The notes beneath the pieces were generated by a model. It did no database searches. It had not been told where the DNA came from and saw nothing but the letters and a program-made list of their open reading frames with translations. DNA of 5,877 nucleotides, taken from the NCBI GenBank assembly GCA_030044035.1, contig JASHWN010000090.1, positions 1 to 5,877 on the forward strand, written 5' to 3'. The first letter of the stretch is position 1. Each line of letters starts with the position of its first letter. A program made the translations under genes and the position numbers. The stretch is from Xanthobacteraceae bacterium. Its GTDB lineage: Bacteria; Pseudomonadota; Alphaproteobacteria; Rhizobiales; Xanthobacteraceae. Positions 5,747 through 5,877 of the stretch are shown here, piece after piece.

Positions 5747-5877
5747 ATGCGCGGCTTCCATAACAACGCTTTCGACCCGAAGACGCTGGTCGTCCTGGAG
5801 GCTGCGTTCGACGAAGCGTGGCTCACGCTCAAGGCGATCGGCAACACCTCGATCAAGCCCGACGAGCTGGCGCGTTC
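5747..5877 (+). CDS. Small conserved hypothetical protein, 3'-truncated by window edge
   Basis: An open frame from the ATG at 5747 runs off the right edge after 43 full codons. It begins MRGFHNNAFDPKTLVVLEAA and continues with FDEAWLTLKAIGN and IKPDELAR. The composition is that of a soluble, mainly helical protein with no signal peptide. It resembles, from memory, a short conserved hypothetical protein of Rhizobiales that starts MRGF with an FDEAWLTLK-like segment. No function is known to me. The ribosome binding site is weak (GAG at 5740-5742, 4-nt spacer). It follows the DUF1194 stop by 82 nt and could be a separate unit. The clear amino-acid pattern and codon use make it a likely real gene despite its shortness. 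Confidence 0.65.
   Translation, partial: MRGFHNNAFDPKTLVVLEAAFDEAWLTLKAIGNTSIKPDELAR

Noticed and set aside
1..5877. CRISPR arrays, tRNA or rRNA genes, transposases, phage or defence genes
   Set aside because: No regularly spaced direct repeats, cloverleaf or ribosomal RNA sequence, and no protein with such a motif in any frame. The palindromic repeats present are REP-like, not CRISPR.

Overview
The window reads as a chromosomal segment of a GC-rich alphaproteobacterium. It is most likely from Hyphomicrobiales (Rhizobiales), in the Bradyrhizobium/Rhodopseudomonas/Xanthobacteraceae neighbourhood. Three things point there: the engB and argB sequences and their proximity (the yidC-engB-argB order is common in that group, from memory), a close match to the alphaproteobacterial EcfG general-stress promoter, and short palindromic intergenic repeats of the kind scattered through those genomes. 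The taxon is inferred, not proven.

Layout, left to right. (1) 1-599, +: the ribosome-biogenesis GTPase EngB, cut at its 5' end by the window edge. (2) 600-708: a convergent gap with a GC-rich hairpin at 643-675. (3) 709-1398, -: a small multi-pass membrane protein built from three copies of one two-helix unit, resembling the DUF308/HdeD type. It has a perfect TAAGGAGG ribosome binding site and a GGAAC-N16-CGTT promoter at 1529-1553. (4) 1399-1630: the divergent control region. (5) 1631-2515, +: argB, N-acetylglutamate kinase, of the arginine-sensitive type. (6) 2516-2665: nested hairpins of an intergenic repeat family, running up to the next start codon. (7) 2666-3538, +: a ten-helix EamA/DMT transporter. 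(8) 3539-3737: a composite of two inverted REP-like units, then an extended -10 promoter candidate. (9) 3738-4859, +: a Tat-exported metal-dependent amidohydrolase of the ACMSD-like family. (10) 4930-5664, +: an exported DUF1194 protein with a von Willebrand A-like fold and an intact MIDAS motif, probably co-transcribed with the amidohydrolase. (11) 5747-5877, +: the start of a small gene of unknown function that leaves the window.

The window mixes two housekeeping genes (engB, argB) with accessory genes placed around them. The antisense membrane-protein gene sits between engB and argB, and the transporter is bracketed by repeats. The amidohydrolase/DUF1194 pair looks like a small two-gene unit acting outside the cytoplasm. 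I see no CRISPR array, RNA gene, transposase, phage gene or defence system. The observations most worth checking are the stress-type promoter in front of the triplicated membrane protein, and the DUF1194 gene, whose signal peptide and Shine-Dalgarno sequence point to an ATA codon where a start codon should be.
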